A stretch of DNA of 64,000 nucleotides, taken from NCBI GenBank assembly GCA_020284085.1, contig JACEVL010000128.1, forward strand, positions 2,554,829 to 2,618,828. The letters are read 5' to 3'. Position 1 is the first letter of the stretch. Every line of letters begins with the position of its first letter. The notes beneath the pieces were generated by a model. That model was not told the origin of the DNA. It made no database searches and saw only the letters and a program-made list of their open reading frames with translations. Both the position numbers and the translations under genes were made by a program. The stretch comes from Aporrectodea caliginosa. Taxonomy: Eukaryota; Annelida; Clitellata; Crassiclitellata; Lumbricidae. Positions 21,911-32,260 of this stretch are shown here, piece by piece.

Positions 21911-23197
21911 GTGCAATTGGCACTAGATGCGTTGAAAGTCTTTGGTGTCGCTGTCGCCAAAACCCCTCGTCTTCATTACCCCACCTTTCAGAAGTTATGT
22001 CAAAGTTAGGTCAAAGTTAGGTCAAAGAAATGTGCCTAAGGTATGAAGCCGAAATCAGACAACAACCTGGCCGCAATTGCCACTGTCAGACCCCAGTCAT
22101 ACATGTGCATCAGTCTTTGTCTTGTACCTGGAGCCCATCGGCAAGCAAAGCTTCTGATAAAGCACCTGGGAATAAGCTGAGTTTTGCGACTTTACTTTTT
22201 GGGTGCTGTAGAACTCTCTAGATTACGACTAGGACCACTAAAACAAGGTTAAGCTTCAATAGTTGTGTCGTTTACGTCGAATACTAACTATATGGGAATC
22301 CTTTTAAGAAAATTTAAATTAAATGTAGTCTACAGTAACAGCATACCAGCAATACTAATATTACATGGAAATTTAGCAGAAATTCGTTAGATTTAGCGAG
22401 ACGGCAGCAGCTGTACAACTCCATAAATGAAATGAAAACTTTAATCAAACAGAAAAATTTCAGGATCAGTGCAAAACAGAATGCACAAGAATACAGCTGT
22501 TTGTAGCTCTACTGTGTCTGTACACAACATTGTAATAGTTGTACTTTTAAACATTCATTTCCTAATATGCGCTAAATAACCAAGAAGCCAAACAAGTCCT
22601 AGGACTCTTTCTACAAAATGGCTACTTACTGTTAAGTCCGAACTGGGGCCTGTCACATAATATTGTAAAATTTTGTTCTGTTTAAAGTCCCTGATGACCA
22701 TTTTTGAGTGGAATAAACTTAACAAATATTAATTCAAATTAGCAGCCTGTCATCACAATGCATTCATATATACGTACTTGCATATGCGTCATTTTGTGTT
22801 GTGAAGACAATACAGCCATAATATAACATTCATTCCTTGAATGTTGACTCTACAGTTGCCTAACGGTTACTACAAAATATTTACTCTGGTCCTCTGTCTT
22901 TCGTCTTATCTGATTTGAACTGTAGTACATTTTATTGCATCTGTGTCTAATTCTCATGGCACCAACCAAAGGTGCACCAAAACCAAACTAGTCAGGTCAA
23001 TTTGCAGAAGATCAGTCCTCTAACACAGAAAGGCTGCCATACTGGATTGGCAGTTTGCAAAAGGTAAGTCTTAAGCTGAGAATGAAGTGACATACGGGAC
23101 AACGTAGCAGAATGAACATATACTGGGAGAGTTCCAAAATCTGGGGTCAGAAACAGAGGACAGCTTGTTCACCAAGAGCAGTTCTAATTTTGGATAT
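21911..23197. other. AT-rich stretch with one diverged repeat
   Basis: No gene recognised. About 22015-22170 (GGTCAAAGAAAT, then GACAACAACCTGGCCGCAAT) is a diverged relative of 57100-57240 (GGTCAAAGAAATCAGGCTGA, then GGACAACAACCTTGCCTCAA), marking an interspersed repeat of unknown class. A direct duplication GTCAAAGTTAG occurs at about 22000-22022. The remainder is featureless. Confidence 0.4.
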
Positions 23198-23745
23198 TGT
23201 AGCGGAACCACCCTTGGCCATCTCGGCACGACGGCATCCTTCTGAAGTCGTTGGTCGTGGCGGCATTTTCTTTTGAACATGCTAATCAGTCCGCTCTCCT
23301 ACCACCCTCCTGTAGAGTGCCCCTTCTGCCACCGAGTCCCCTTAGAGTTGCCCTCGATTTACCCCTTGTAGAGTCCGTCTTCCTGCCGACTGCCGAGAGT
23401 CCCCCTCGAGCTCCCTGTGGAGCCCTCTGTCCACCTACCGAGTCCCCATTGGGTCCGCTATGTAGTATAAAGGAAGTGCCTATGTGTGAGTAGACACTTG
23501 GCAGTCAGATGGAAAAAGAAGAAAACACGCGCAGACCTAGCTGAAGAACTCGTTCAGAAGAAGACATGATTGCACATGCCTTTGTGGAGCACAGCATGTA
23601 CACTCGGAGGGATTGTTGTTGAAGTCGTCTGTGTCGTTGACGCTATTGAATTAATGAATCGTGCAGACGTGTGAAGCCTTTTGACAGATAACGGAAACCG
23701 GACACCCTCGGACAGCCCGTACGAAGGGGAGCCAGTAGTCATTCT
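23198..23745 (+). mobile_element. LTR-like block, plus orientation (putative)
   Basis: It starts TGTAGCGGAACC, is C-rich with many GAGTCC words, has a TATA-like TATAAAGG at 23466 and may end near GTAGTCA. After it comes TTCTAGTTGGTACCTGAGAA, where TGGTACCTGAGAA could be a primer-binding site. The mirror-oriented block at 25985-26734 begins with TGTAGCGG and has CTGAGAAG at the equivalent place. No gag or pol is seen. Confidence 0.4.
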
Positions 23746-23879
23746 AGTTGGTACCTGAGAAAGAAAGCGAGGGGCACCTCTGATGAGCCTGCCGGCAGAA
23801 CTTCCTCAGTATAACCAGAGAAAGATAATCACTGATCAGGTAACTTTGTTGAATAAGGAGAAGTCTGAGGAATCAAGAC

Positions 23880-23971
23880 TGACTCTGGATACTGTGGTGT
23901 GCTTATCTTTGTATTGGTTTCCTGTTCAGCAAGGATTGGTTTCAAATTAGGTCTCATAGTTTACGAAACAC
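23880..23971 (+). pseudogene. Small L2-type LINE fragment
   Basis: LSLYWFPVQ continues in the next frame as ARIGFKLGLIVYETL, matching the L2 motif H-W-L-P-V-x-x-R-I-x-F-K. The fragment ends at the TSD of the DNA transposon at 23975. Confidence 0.55.
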
Positions 23972-23974
23972 TGA

Positions 23975-25208
23975 GGCCAAAAAAAAATAATGGTGTGTTT
24001 CCGGTAACAGAGTTAAAAAAACTGGGTAGGTAGGTAGGAAAATAATTTTATTTTGGTAAAATAATTTTATGCAGTGATTTCCCAAAATTACGCCACTGCC
24101 CATTTATGCACAGCGGTACATGCTGTACCAAAGTATATATTTTCTATGCGAGTATTAAAAATGCCTTTTTGCAGAATGTACCTACAAACTACTGTAGAAA
24201 ACAATCTTATTTATTTCATTTTTGCTGACATCGTTTTTCTTGCAAGGTGAAATGGAAGGGGCAGGGGTGGGGAAGGAATTATGAATTATGTACATTAAAC
24301 AATAAACGTGTAGCAGACAATGGCTGTTTAGGAAATATGCATGGGTGGTAACGTGAGAAAATCGCTGACTTTTCGGTGTCTGTTATCTCCTCAACATCAT
24401 ACATGTATGTAAATTGTCCATGGGAAACATTGAGCCCATTTTTTGTTATAATATTATTAACGCTGCATAGAAAGAAATATGGTTCCTAACGTCGTCTGCT
24501 AAGGAGACTGCTTGCTACGAAGATTGGTTGCTACGATGACTGGTTGTTAAGAAGACTAGTTGCTAATGAAGGCAGTTGCTAAGCAGGACAGTTTCTAAGG
24601 ATAACTGTTGCTAAGGAAGGCGGTTGCTAAAGGGGCCAAGTCTGACTTTGAAACTGGTTGCTAATGAGGCTGACATAGAGGCTGCTTGCTACAAAGTTTG
24701 GTTGCTAAGAAGGCAGGTTGCTACGAAAGTAGAATGCTACGGAGGTTGTTAAGTAGGCTGATTGCTATTAGGAGGCTTTACTTTTATAATGGCACGTACG
24801 ATAATAGGTATTTCTGATACAATGAATATGGGGGTCAGATTTGTGAAATAGCCCTGTCAAATTACCCTGAGAAAATCCACCACTTTCGAGTCTATTACCT
24901 CCCTCTCCCAAACTCCACACTTTAGCCCTTTTATTGCTGTAATTTACGGCACCATTCTTTCCATCGAAAGACCGCTAGTTTCCGAACGTCTCTGCTTCAG
25001 TGAATGCACCTATAATGTCGCGATTCTGCATCACCGGCATGCAAAGGCTTAATGTATGTGAAGTAGAAAAAAAATTTTTATTTTCCGTAAAAATTTTTTT
25101 TTACAAAATTTTCCATAAAAAAAAAATTTTTTTACAAAATTTTCCGAGTCGCGGCAAAAAAGTGAGTCGGTCGGGTTACCGGAAACACACCATTATTTTG
25201 TTTTGGCC
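23975..25208. mobile_element. TTA/TGA-inserting DNA transposon, long copy A
   Basis: The termini are GGCCAAAAAAAAATAATGG and TGTGTTTCCGGTAAC at the left, inverted at the right as GTTACCGGAAACACACC and ATTATTTTGTTTTGGCC. TGA flanks both sides (23972-23974 and 25209-25211). A 3-bp T-N-A duplication with GGCC ends resembles PIF/Harbinger-like elements, but I see no transposase, so the class is open. The interior contains TAGGTAGGTAGG, an array of TTGCTA words at about 24490-24770, and A/T runs. Copy B at 51748-53229 is collinear with it. Confidence 0.85.
24490..24775 (+). repeat. Degenerate TTGCTA-word array inside copy A
   Basis: More than a dozen words such as GGTTGCTAAG, CTTGCTACGAAG and GTTGCTAATGA occur roughly every 15-30 bp, mixed with GAAGACT and GGAGGC words. 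The same array is in copy B at about 52265-52790. Spacing is irregular, so it is not a simple tandem repeat. Multiple protein-binding sites are one possibility. Confidence 0.6.
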
Positions 25209-25211
25209 TGA

Positions 25212-25422
25212 TTCAGTGTTTGTTAAACTATGAGACCCAATTTGAAACCGATCCTTTGCTCAACATCAGCGGACTTTGATGATTGCAGCCGTGACGTGTT
25301 GGGTTCGCCTGATAGCGAGCGGCCTGGTCTTGTCTGTTAGGTAGCGTGGTGCGCAGTTGTTCAGACATTTTTTGCACCAGGATGCAGAGTTTCATTTGAT
25401 GCGCTCGCCTATTTTGAACCAC
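25212..25422 (-). pseudogene. L2-type fragment inverted relative to 23880-23971
   Basis: On the minus strand, AAAGGATCGGTTTCAAATTG, then GGTCTCATAG, matches the plus-strand sequence just left of copy A (AAGGATTGGTTTCAAATTAG, then GTCTCATAG). The two L2 fragments therefore face each other across the transposon. The minus-strand 64-codon frame at 25228-25422 is mostly out of the L2 frame. Confidence 0.5.
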
Positions 25423-25539
25423 TGAAAATCATCTTGTATCATGGTTGTAATGTGGTCGAACTTTTTAAATTGCATATACCAGACGAGCAGAATCTGTGGC
25501 ATTTTCCTCCTTCAACAAATCGGTAGCTGAATCAGTTGC

Positions 25540-25955
25540 ATGTTCTGAGTTTTTCATAATCTGTATCTGTCTGCAACATATGTGTAGCTGTTTTCGTAAT
25601 TTGGAAATCTGTATCTGAATCTATGGCATGAGTCAGATTTTAGCAAGTCTGTATATGATATGAATCAGTAGCAAGTTAAGGATATTGTTGAATTTGTATC
25701 TCTGGCATTTTTGGGATTTTGATAAATCTATATCTGTATGCGACGAATCTTTTGCATTATTTCAGATTTTGACGAATCTGAATCTGTCTGTGACAAAATG
25801 TGTCACATTTTCTGGAGTTTGGTGAATCTGTGATGAAAGTATGCCATTATTCTTGATCCATATTTTAGTGAATCTGTGCCTGCATCTGTATCATTTTTCT
25901 TGAATTTACAAATCTCTATCTGAATCTGTATTTGAGTCTGTAGTTTTTCTGGCCA
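25540..25955 (+). repeat. Degenerate tandem array rich in GAATCTGTATCTG
   Basis: Variants of AATCTGTATCTGAATCTG recur about every 55-65 bp, alternating with T-rich segments such as GGCATTTTTGGGATTTTG. All copies have diverged. No coding potential. Confidence 0.55.
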
Positions 25956-25984
25956 AAAATGTTGCAGATTGAGTCTCAGTTGAA

Positions 25985-26734
25985 CTTCTCAGTTAAAGAA
26001 TTGTGGCGAAAAACCCCTCTCGGTTCGCACTCTTCTTTGTGTTGCGAAGGCAGAGGTTCTTGCCCAGGATGACAGCAGTCTCGCGTGTCGCTTGAAGGAG
26101 CGCAAGTCCGGCGTCCGGAGTATTTAGAACGGCTTAAGGCAGTCGCCGCCGACGAAACGCCCAGATCAATCAACACAAGTCACTAGGTTTTGAACCCGTA
26201 TATTACGGCAAGCAGCCGGTCAAATCAACCACTCTCCACAGCAATAGGAAACGGACTCTCAACACAGTCACAAAGTCAAATGCAGTCTCACATCTCTCTC
26301 TTCTACGCTGTCTAAAACTCTACACAAGAGCGTCCTCTATTTATAGTACCCGGCCAGGTACGGAGCAAGGCCCAGGGGGGAGGGGCGGCAGAACTTAAGC
26401 CGAGGAACTTAAGCCAAGGGGAAGGGATAGCAGAACTTAAGCCGGAGAACTTAAGCCGGAGCAGAACTTGGCCCGAGAAACTTGAGCCGAGGGGAAGGGG
26501 ATAGCAGAACTTGGCCCGATGAACTTAAGCCGAGGGGAAGGGGTAGCAGAACTTGAGCCGAGGGGAGGGGCAGGCGAGAAAACCCGGGCAAAGCACCAGG
26601 GGCCGACAGCGATGAAACTGTCGGCCGTCAAAGGCAGGAAACCAGGGGAGCAAAAGGCCACCGTGTCCGAAGACCAAGGGCACCCAACGGGCCAGGCCAA
26701 CTCCCAGGGAGGGCAACCTCCAAAACCCGCTACA
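25985..26734 (-). mobile_element. LTR-like block, minus orientation, with TATA box (putative)
   Basis: Read on the minus strand it begins TGTAGCGGGTTTTGGAGG at 26734 and has a good TATA box (TATAAATA, 26338-26345). Between them is a minisatellite of GGGGAAGGG and GAACTTAAGCC units at 26390-26570. After the block comes a CTGAGAAG equivalent to that following the 23198 block. TATA position and TG start suit a solo LTR, but its 3' end is not fixed. Confidence 0.42.
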
Positions 26735-26738
26735 GTAT

Positions 26739-26772
26739 ATTGAAACTGCAGAGCTTACCCTGCAGTTTCAAT
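26739..26772. repeat. Perfect 13-bp hairpin
   Basis: ATTGAAACTGCAG (26739-26751) and CTGCAGTTTCAAT (26760-26772) are exact inverses around the 8-base loop AGCTTACC. It sits immediately beyond the LTR-like block's TGTAGCGG end. Confidence 0.7.
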
Positions 26773-26859
26773 CCACATTAAGTGAACTCTTAACAGCCAA
26801 ATGCCTTACAGAATTAAGAGACTACGGTAGTAGCCACACGCTGCCACACGCAGCCAAGA

Positions 26860-28085
26860 TTATGCTAAAGATAATAACAAAAAGAATACAGGCAAAGGTA
26901 GAAGCTGACAAAGGATTAGGAGAAGATCAATTTGGGTTCAGAAAGGGTCAGGGTACAAAGACGCCATCGGATCACTGAGGGTCCTGGCAGAAAGAAGTCT
27001 AGAGTATGGACAAGAGGTTTACATCTGTTTTGTGGATTATGAAAAGGCGTTTGACAGGGTAGATTGGAGGAAACTGATGACTGCATTGAGATGAAGAGGA
27101 ATCGACTGGAAGGATAGGAGGCTTATAGGGAACCTCTATATGAACCAGAAGGTAAAGATAAGAATAGATGGAGAATGCTCAGAGGAAGGAGAAATTGGAA
27201 GGGGAGTGAGACAAGGATGTCCTCTGTCACCACTCCTCTTTAACATATATATAGAGGAGCTAATACAGGAGGCAATGGAGGAGATAGAGGAAGGAGTAAA
27301 GGTAGGAGGAAGACTTATAAAAGCCTTAAGATTTGCTGACGATCAAGCAATGCTGGCGACGACACAGGCAGGGCTACAGAAGATGATGGACAAATTAAAT
27401 CTGACCTCAAAGACATACAACATGAAAATCAACATTGGAAAGACAAAGAGTATGAGGATAAGCCGAGAGGAGGGTGAGGTAACAGAGAAAATAAGAATCA
27501 ACGGTGAGGAGGTGGAACAGGTTAAGAGTTTTTGTTACTTGGGAAGCATGATAACAACAGATGCAAGGTGTCAAAGCGATGTGAAACGAAGAATAGCACT
27601 GGGAAAAGATGCATTCACGAAAAGAGGAGAATTGTTGAGAGGAGGGCTAAATAAAAGCCTAAAGAAAAGACTGGTCAAAACACTGGTATGGAGTGCAGCA
27701 CTGTATGGACCTGGACCATCAGGAAAGAGAGAGTAAGAAATTAGAAGCTTTTGAGATGTGGATCTGGAGAAGGATGGAGAAGGTGAGCTGGACTAAGCAT
27801 ATAATGAATGATGAGGTGCTACAAATGGTTGATGAAAAACGATCGCTAATAACAACAATAAGAGAGAGACAGAAGAACTGGGTGGGGCACGTATTAAGAG
27901 GAGACTTTCTTCTGAAAGAAATCATAGAAGGGTGAATGGAAGGGAAAAGAGGGAGGGGAAGACCGAGGCAGATGATGCTGGGGTGGATGGCCGACGGATA
28001 CAGCGAATTAAAGGAAAAGGCATGGCACAGAGAAGAGTGGCGTCATTGGAAGTTGGAACCTGCCGAAGGGCAGAGAACTTAAAGA
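26860..28085 (+). pseudogene. LINE reverse transcriptase relic, 5'-truncated
   Basis: Pieces in several frames give DQFGFRKGQGT, EVYICFVDYEKAFDRVDW (catalytic Asp), GRGVRQGCPLSPLLFNIYIE, ALRFADDQAM (catalytic Asp pair), VKSFCYLGSMITTD and, after a shift near 27715, KLEAFEMWIWRRM, WVGHVLRG and [11 protein letters not shown]. The order and the FEMW/GHVLR C-terminus are typical of LINE reverse transcriptases with this tail arrangement, a lineage distinct from L2 and related in layout to 33960-37880. Frameshifts near 26950 and 27715 and a stop near 27090 make it inactive. The endonuclease is absent. Confidence 0.83.
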
Positions 28086-28549
28086 GAGAGAGGTAGTAGA
28101 GTGTACACCAAAGATTTGATTCAGCTTTGCCAGCTCTTAAGCTAGAAATCGCCGAAGTCTGCTGGAGTGTTTGTTGAGCCTTTCTTGTCTTCCCTGTAGT
28201 CACTCCAGGTTACAAAACAAGCAATAGTGTAGACTTATGCGAAAACTTGTCTCATCTGCAAAGTCTACATATTTTATTAATTTTCTCATGGAAAGTTCTG
28301 CATCACCAAACACCTTGTCATAGACCATGAATAAATTTTTACATTGGGAGGAGTTACATTTGTCCCTTCTGTGTACTTGGCTACCCATAAGCATGAAAGT
28401 GAAATATTTACTGTGTTTGATATAAGGCTTAAAATGGTCATTTTCCTCTGCATCAGACAAATTCCTTAGTCCTAATTTTGCACCTCCTGTTTTTAGCTAC
28501 TAGCTCTTGCAGAGGTTTGCTTAAGTTCCACACCTAACAAAAGTTGTCG
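28086..28549. other. No recognisable feature
   Basis: No frame here carries a known motif and I found no paired repeats. Two minus-strand open frames (27922-28203 and 28200-28460) have no recognisable domain. Confidence 0.35.
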
Positions 28550-29262
28550 CCTTGAAATCTTTCCAGTGCTTTGGTGTTCTGTGTCCAACTTTTGCATCAA
28601 TTATTAGTTTCGTATTACATCAGGGATCCTTCCCATATGCATTTGCTTATACCATAGTTCATCCTCTGCTGAAGAAACCTTCTCTTGACCCTGACAAATT
28701 GGCAGATTGCAAAACTAGAACAACTTTGAATTTATTTATAGATTTTTTAATGGTTAGTTTTGAATCATATTATGTGAACCCACCTGTATTCCAACTCACT
28801 AATCTCTTCATTGCAGGTTGCATACCAAAGTTTCATTCAACAAAATCCACACTTCTTTTTGGTCACAATAACATCATGTGCTCAATGGATAAGAGGAAGG
28901 TGACAGCACTTGTTCTTTTTGACTTTTCTGCTGCTTTTCACACTATAGGTTTTTTTTATGCGTCTCCAGCACTGGTTTGGAGTTTCTGGTTCGGCTTTAA
29001 ATTCTTTTAGTACTTATTTTGGTCCATGCACCCAGTCAGCATTTTTGAATGTCTACTGTTTTGTTGACTTGTGTCATGAAACCCTGTGGAATTTGCTTGG
29101 TCCTGTTTTGTTTACATTGGGTGTACAGATTTGGTGTACCCCAACAATCAGTGCTTGGTCCCATCCTCTGTATCTTTTATATGGCCGACATCCCCTATTA
29201 TTTGCCAAACATGCTGCGATTGGTCACCTCTCATCATCAAATATTCGTTTAATAGAAATTCA
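28550..29262 (+). pseudogene. Decayed L2-type LINE reverse transcriptase
   Basis: L2-like motifs can be followed through three frames: HPLLKKPSLDPDKLADC, FHSTKSTLLF (for the usual HSTETALL), DKRKVTALVLFDFSAAFHTI (the catalytic Asp block), LQHWFGVSGSALNSF and FGVPQQSVLGPILCIFYMAD. The FADD box is not identifiable. Many substitutions and frame changes indicate an old copy. Confidence 0.72.
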
Positions 29263-29371
29263 GGTTGACAAAACCGCAAACTGAAACAGATAATCATAGA
29301 GTTCGGATAGTTCTAGGTCGACAAGCCATGTGGTCAAACAGTCAATCCCGCCCAGGTGTTATTCAATATTG

Positions 29372-32260
29372 TCAATACATGTTCTTGTACAGGAGTCGTG
29401 GTATAAAATTTCTATTGTCCTTCGGTGGTAGTTTGTACTCGTGGGCCCGTGTTCGTAGGTTGTAGCTGTGACTTCGAGACTCGGGAAGAAATCTTCTTAG
29501 CACGTGGTGCGGGTCAGATGTTATGGCCCTGAACAGGGAATCATCGGCCGCGACGGCCAATTGCTCCGCTGCAGGGGCGTTTGGAGGAAGAAACCCGTTT
29601 CGCTTTAGCCTGTCCAGAAGTTTCTCGATCTTGGCCCGGTCGCGTGCCTGGGTAAACCCCCACCAAGCCGGCGATGCATACATCAAGGATGCAACTGTGG
29701 TCATTCTTGCGACCACATGGATGGCGGGAGGGGGGAGGCCGTGAGATCGCAGGACTCGGAGAGCGTACATAGACGACGCGCAGGACGAGAGTACCTCTGT
29801 AAGATGTGGAGTCATGCTGAGGTCAGAGCTGATGGTCACTCCCAGTACCCGGATGGAGTTGACTCGCTCTGCACCGGGTACTATCCGAGGAGGATGAGCT
29901 GTGCAGCTCTTTCCCTTCCTGAAGATGATTAGCTCACGCGTCTTAGATGGATTGAGGCGGAGGTTGTTGTCTTCTGCCCATGTAGATATGTGATTAAACT
30001 CTGCTGCGGCGGTTGCTATGTTGTTTGAACCGACGAGCAGGTACGTATCGTCAGCGTATTTGAGCATGACATTGAAGTTGTGAAGTGGGTGGAGATCTGA
30101 AGCACCGACGACGTAGGACCCTGGGCCTATCCCGGAGCCTTGTACACAACTGGCGTTAATCTCAGCAAGAGCCGATAACAGGCCTAAGTGCTTGGTAATA
30201 TGATCTCTTTCTTGAAAGTAGTTTACCAGCCAGTTGTAAATTTCATCCGGGAGGTCCAACGAGCCCAGTTTGGACATCAAGGTGCTGTGGCGAACCGTAT
30301 CGAAGGCCTTAGAGAAGTCCATCGATATTACTGCTACAAAGTCATTTGTTAACAGCATTGATGAAACTTGTTGTAGTAGAGCAATGATGGCGGCGGTGGT
30401 GGAACCTGTAGGCCTGAATGCGAACTGGTCGCTCAGTTGGTCAGTCATCCAAGGATCAATGAAAGCCGGATAAAGGAAAGAATGAACTATTATTTTCTCC
30501 ACCATTCTTGATAGAATGGGGACGACCGAGATAGGGCGGAAGTCCGCAGGAACTGTAGGAGTGGTGACCTTTGGAATGGGGTGGATTAGTGCAGTTTTCC
30601 ACTGGGTTGGAACATGTGAAACCAGGAGGGATCTGTTGATGAGATGCGTCAAAGCGTGTGAGATGACTGGAGCAAGGAGGCGGAGAAACCAGGCAGGCAT
30701 CTGATCATTTCCCTCCGCGGTTGGTCGAAGGTGGTCTAGCATGTTAAATACAGACATTTCGGCGAGGATCGGGGTGTCTGGTTGAGCGGTATGTCTCAGA
30801 GGAGGAGCAACGTAAGCAGGATCGGTTGAGATGGCGGCATAGTGGGTGTTTAGGTCCTCAGCTGTAACCTGACTTGTCTGATCCTGTCCGCGAGGCTTGT
30901 GAGTCAGTTTGTTGACTCTGCGCCACAGGTTCTGTGTCCCGTGACGAGGGTCGAGGTCATTGAGTTCCCTTCTGTTGGCCTTAGCGATGGCCTTCCCAAT
31001 TCTCTCCGCAACCGCCGATGCTTCCTCCACCCGATTTGACTGCATCAGTCTGTTCTTGCGTCTGAGAAGGTGCTTGATTTCAGGAGTGACGAATGCAGGC
31101 TCTCTCGTTGTGACCGTGACAGCTCTGAGTGGGTAGTGCTCATCCAGCCACAGCGTCATCTGCCGGTAGAAGCTGTCCCATGCCTCCTGTGGGTCATCGA
31201 TCGAAAGCAGGTGGGCATCATCGTAGTTTTTAAGTCGATGAAGGATCGTAGCATGTTGGTTGGGCGTTCGACGCCTGAACCACCTCTTCGTTGAGCGCTT
31301 TGAACGGTCTCTGACTCCGCTTTCGGTGGTGGCGACTATCGCTTTATGATCAGTTTTGACAGTTGATGTGACGACCTTGATGTTATATTGCCCCTGGGTC
31401 GATGTCATGATCATATCAAGGATGTTGCCCCCTCTCGTCGGGATGTTAACGAGGGGGGTGAGACCAGTTCGTATGGTTAGCTCTCCTACATTAAGTTGGT
31501 TAAAGTCACCACCAATTATCACGGTGGCTTCCGGGTTCTCGCGAAGTAGCTCCTCGATCGATCGCTCTACGAAGTCCATCAATGCCTCGGTTTCGTAGAT
31601 AGGTTTCGGAGGATGGTATAAGGCTCCCACCAGAACGACACCGGCTTTGGTCTCAGTTCTAACCCACAGCAGTTCCATTACTCTGTGATCATCTGAGATG
31701 GTGCAGGCGGAGGCTGCGATGTTAGATTTTATATAAATCGCGACTCCTCCGCCTCTTCGATTGAGGCGATCACGCCGAAATGTTCGATAGTCCTGTATCG
31801 CACATATGTCCTCGGAATGCTGGCGTTTGAGATGCGTTTCAGAGACCATCGCAACGTCGATGTCATAGTTGATTAAGTCCGCTTGCAACTGGTCCCTGGC
31901 ATGAGCTTTAGCCAGAGAACGTGCGTTGATTACGTATATGGCAGAAGGGAACACAGAGTGGTCGGATCGGCCCAGGTGACAAGTCCCATCAGCAGCGGAA
32001 GATGTTGGTATGACGATCAGACATCGCTCGATTGCGTTGGGTCTGTCACGCAAGAGGCGCGCTTGGAATTTCCGCGGGCAGACGACAGGAATAGACCTTC
32101 TCTTTCGCTTTCCTCCTCTACAGCCCCTGTACCGCAGTAGGCATTGTTGAGCCAAGCGTGTCTTCAGTAGATCATCATTCGGATGTTTACAAACAGCCCG
32201 TCGACGCAACGAGTACAGAAGGTTTCTGGTGTACACGCGTTTGTTGGTATAGGAGTCCAT
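29372..32260 (-). CDS. LINE endonuclease-reverse transcriptase, 962 codons, uninterrupted
   Basis: The frame runs from ATG at 32260 to TGA at 29372. Residues 1-100 are basic (GKRKRR near 50). The endonuclease spans about 108-310: NARSLAKAH, VSETHLK with catalytic Glu141, RRGGGVAIY, GGDFNQLN at 250-257, TDHKA at 303-307. The reverse transcriptase spans about 555-800: ADFRPISVVPILSRMVEK, DQFAFRPTGSTT, SMDFSKAFDTVRHS (catalytic Asp near 648), QGSGIGPGS, LKYADDTYLL at 733-742. The C-terminus ends LPPKDNRNF and YKNMY. Endonuclease and polymerase together would do target-primed reverse transcription. QGSGIGPG in place of QGSVLGP marks a separate lineage, best placed loosely with CR1/jockey-like LINEs. 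No ORF1 was seen upstream. A dead relative is at 1950-4129. All catalytic residues I can check are present, so it may be a recent insertion. Confidence 0.9.
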   Translation of the reverse strand: MDSYTNKRVYTRNLLYSLRRRAVCKHPNDDLLKTRLAQQCLLRYRGCRGGKRKRRSIPVVCPRKFQARLLRDRPNAIERCLIVIPTSSAADGTCHLGRSDHSVFPSAIYVINARSLAKAHARDQLQADLINYDIDVAMVSETHLKRQHSEDICAIQDYRTFRRDRLNRRGGGVAIYIKSNIAASACTISDDHRVMELLWVRTETKAGVVLVGALYHPPKPIYETEALMDFVERSIEELLRENPEATVIIGGDFNQLNVGELTIRTGLTPLVNIPTRGGNILDMIMTSTQGQYNIKVVTSTVKTDHKAIVATTESGVRDRSKRSTKRWFRRRTPNQHATILHRLKNYDDAHLLSIDDPQEAWDSFYRQMTLWLDEHYPLRAVTVTTREPAFVTPEIKHLLRRKNRLMQSNRVEEASAVAERIGKAIAKANRRELNDLDPRHGTQNLWRRVNKLTHKPRGQDQTSQVTAEDLNTHYAAISTDPAYVAPPLRHTAQPDTPILAEMSVFNMLDHLRPTAEGNDQMPAWFLRLLAPVISHALTHLINRSLLVSHVPTQWKTALIHPIPKVTTPTVPADFRPISVVPILSRMVEKIIVHSFLYPAFIDPWMTDQLSDQFAFRPTGSTTAAIIALLQQVSSMLLTNDFVAVISMDFSKAFDTVRHSTLMSKLGSLDLPDEIYNWLVNYFQERDHITKHLGLLSALAEINASCVQGSGIGPGSYVVGASDLHPLHNFNVMLKYADDTYLLVGSNNIATAAAEFNHISTWAEDNNLRLNPSKTRELIIFRKGKSCTAHPPRIVPGAERVNSIRVLGVTISSDLSMTPHLTEVLSSCASSMYALRVLRSHGLPPPAIHVVARMTTVASLMYASPAWWGFTQARDRAKIEKLLDRLKRNGFLPPNAPAAEQLAVAADDSLFRAITSDPHHVLRRFLPESRSHSYNLRTRAHEYKLPPKDNRNFIPRLLYKNMY

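Noticed and set aside
26437..26700. 87-codon minus-strand frame
   Set aside because: It overlaps the G-rich minisatellite in the LTR-like block; another shifted frame of the same length is also open.
23198..26734. One complete LTR retrotransposon
   Set aside because: The two TGTAGCGG ends are inverted, not direct, and no gag or pol lies between; the flanks match only loosely.
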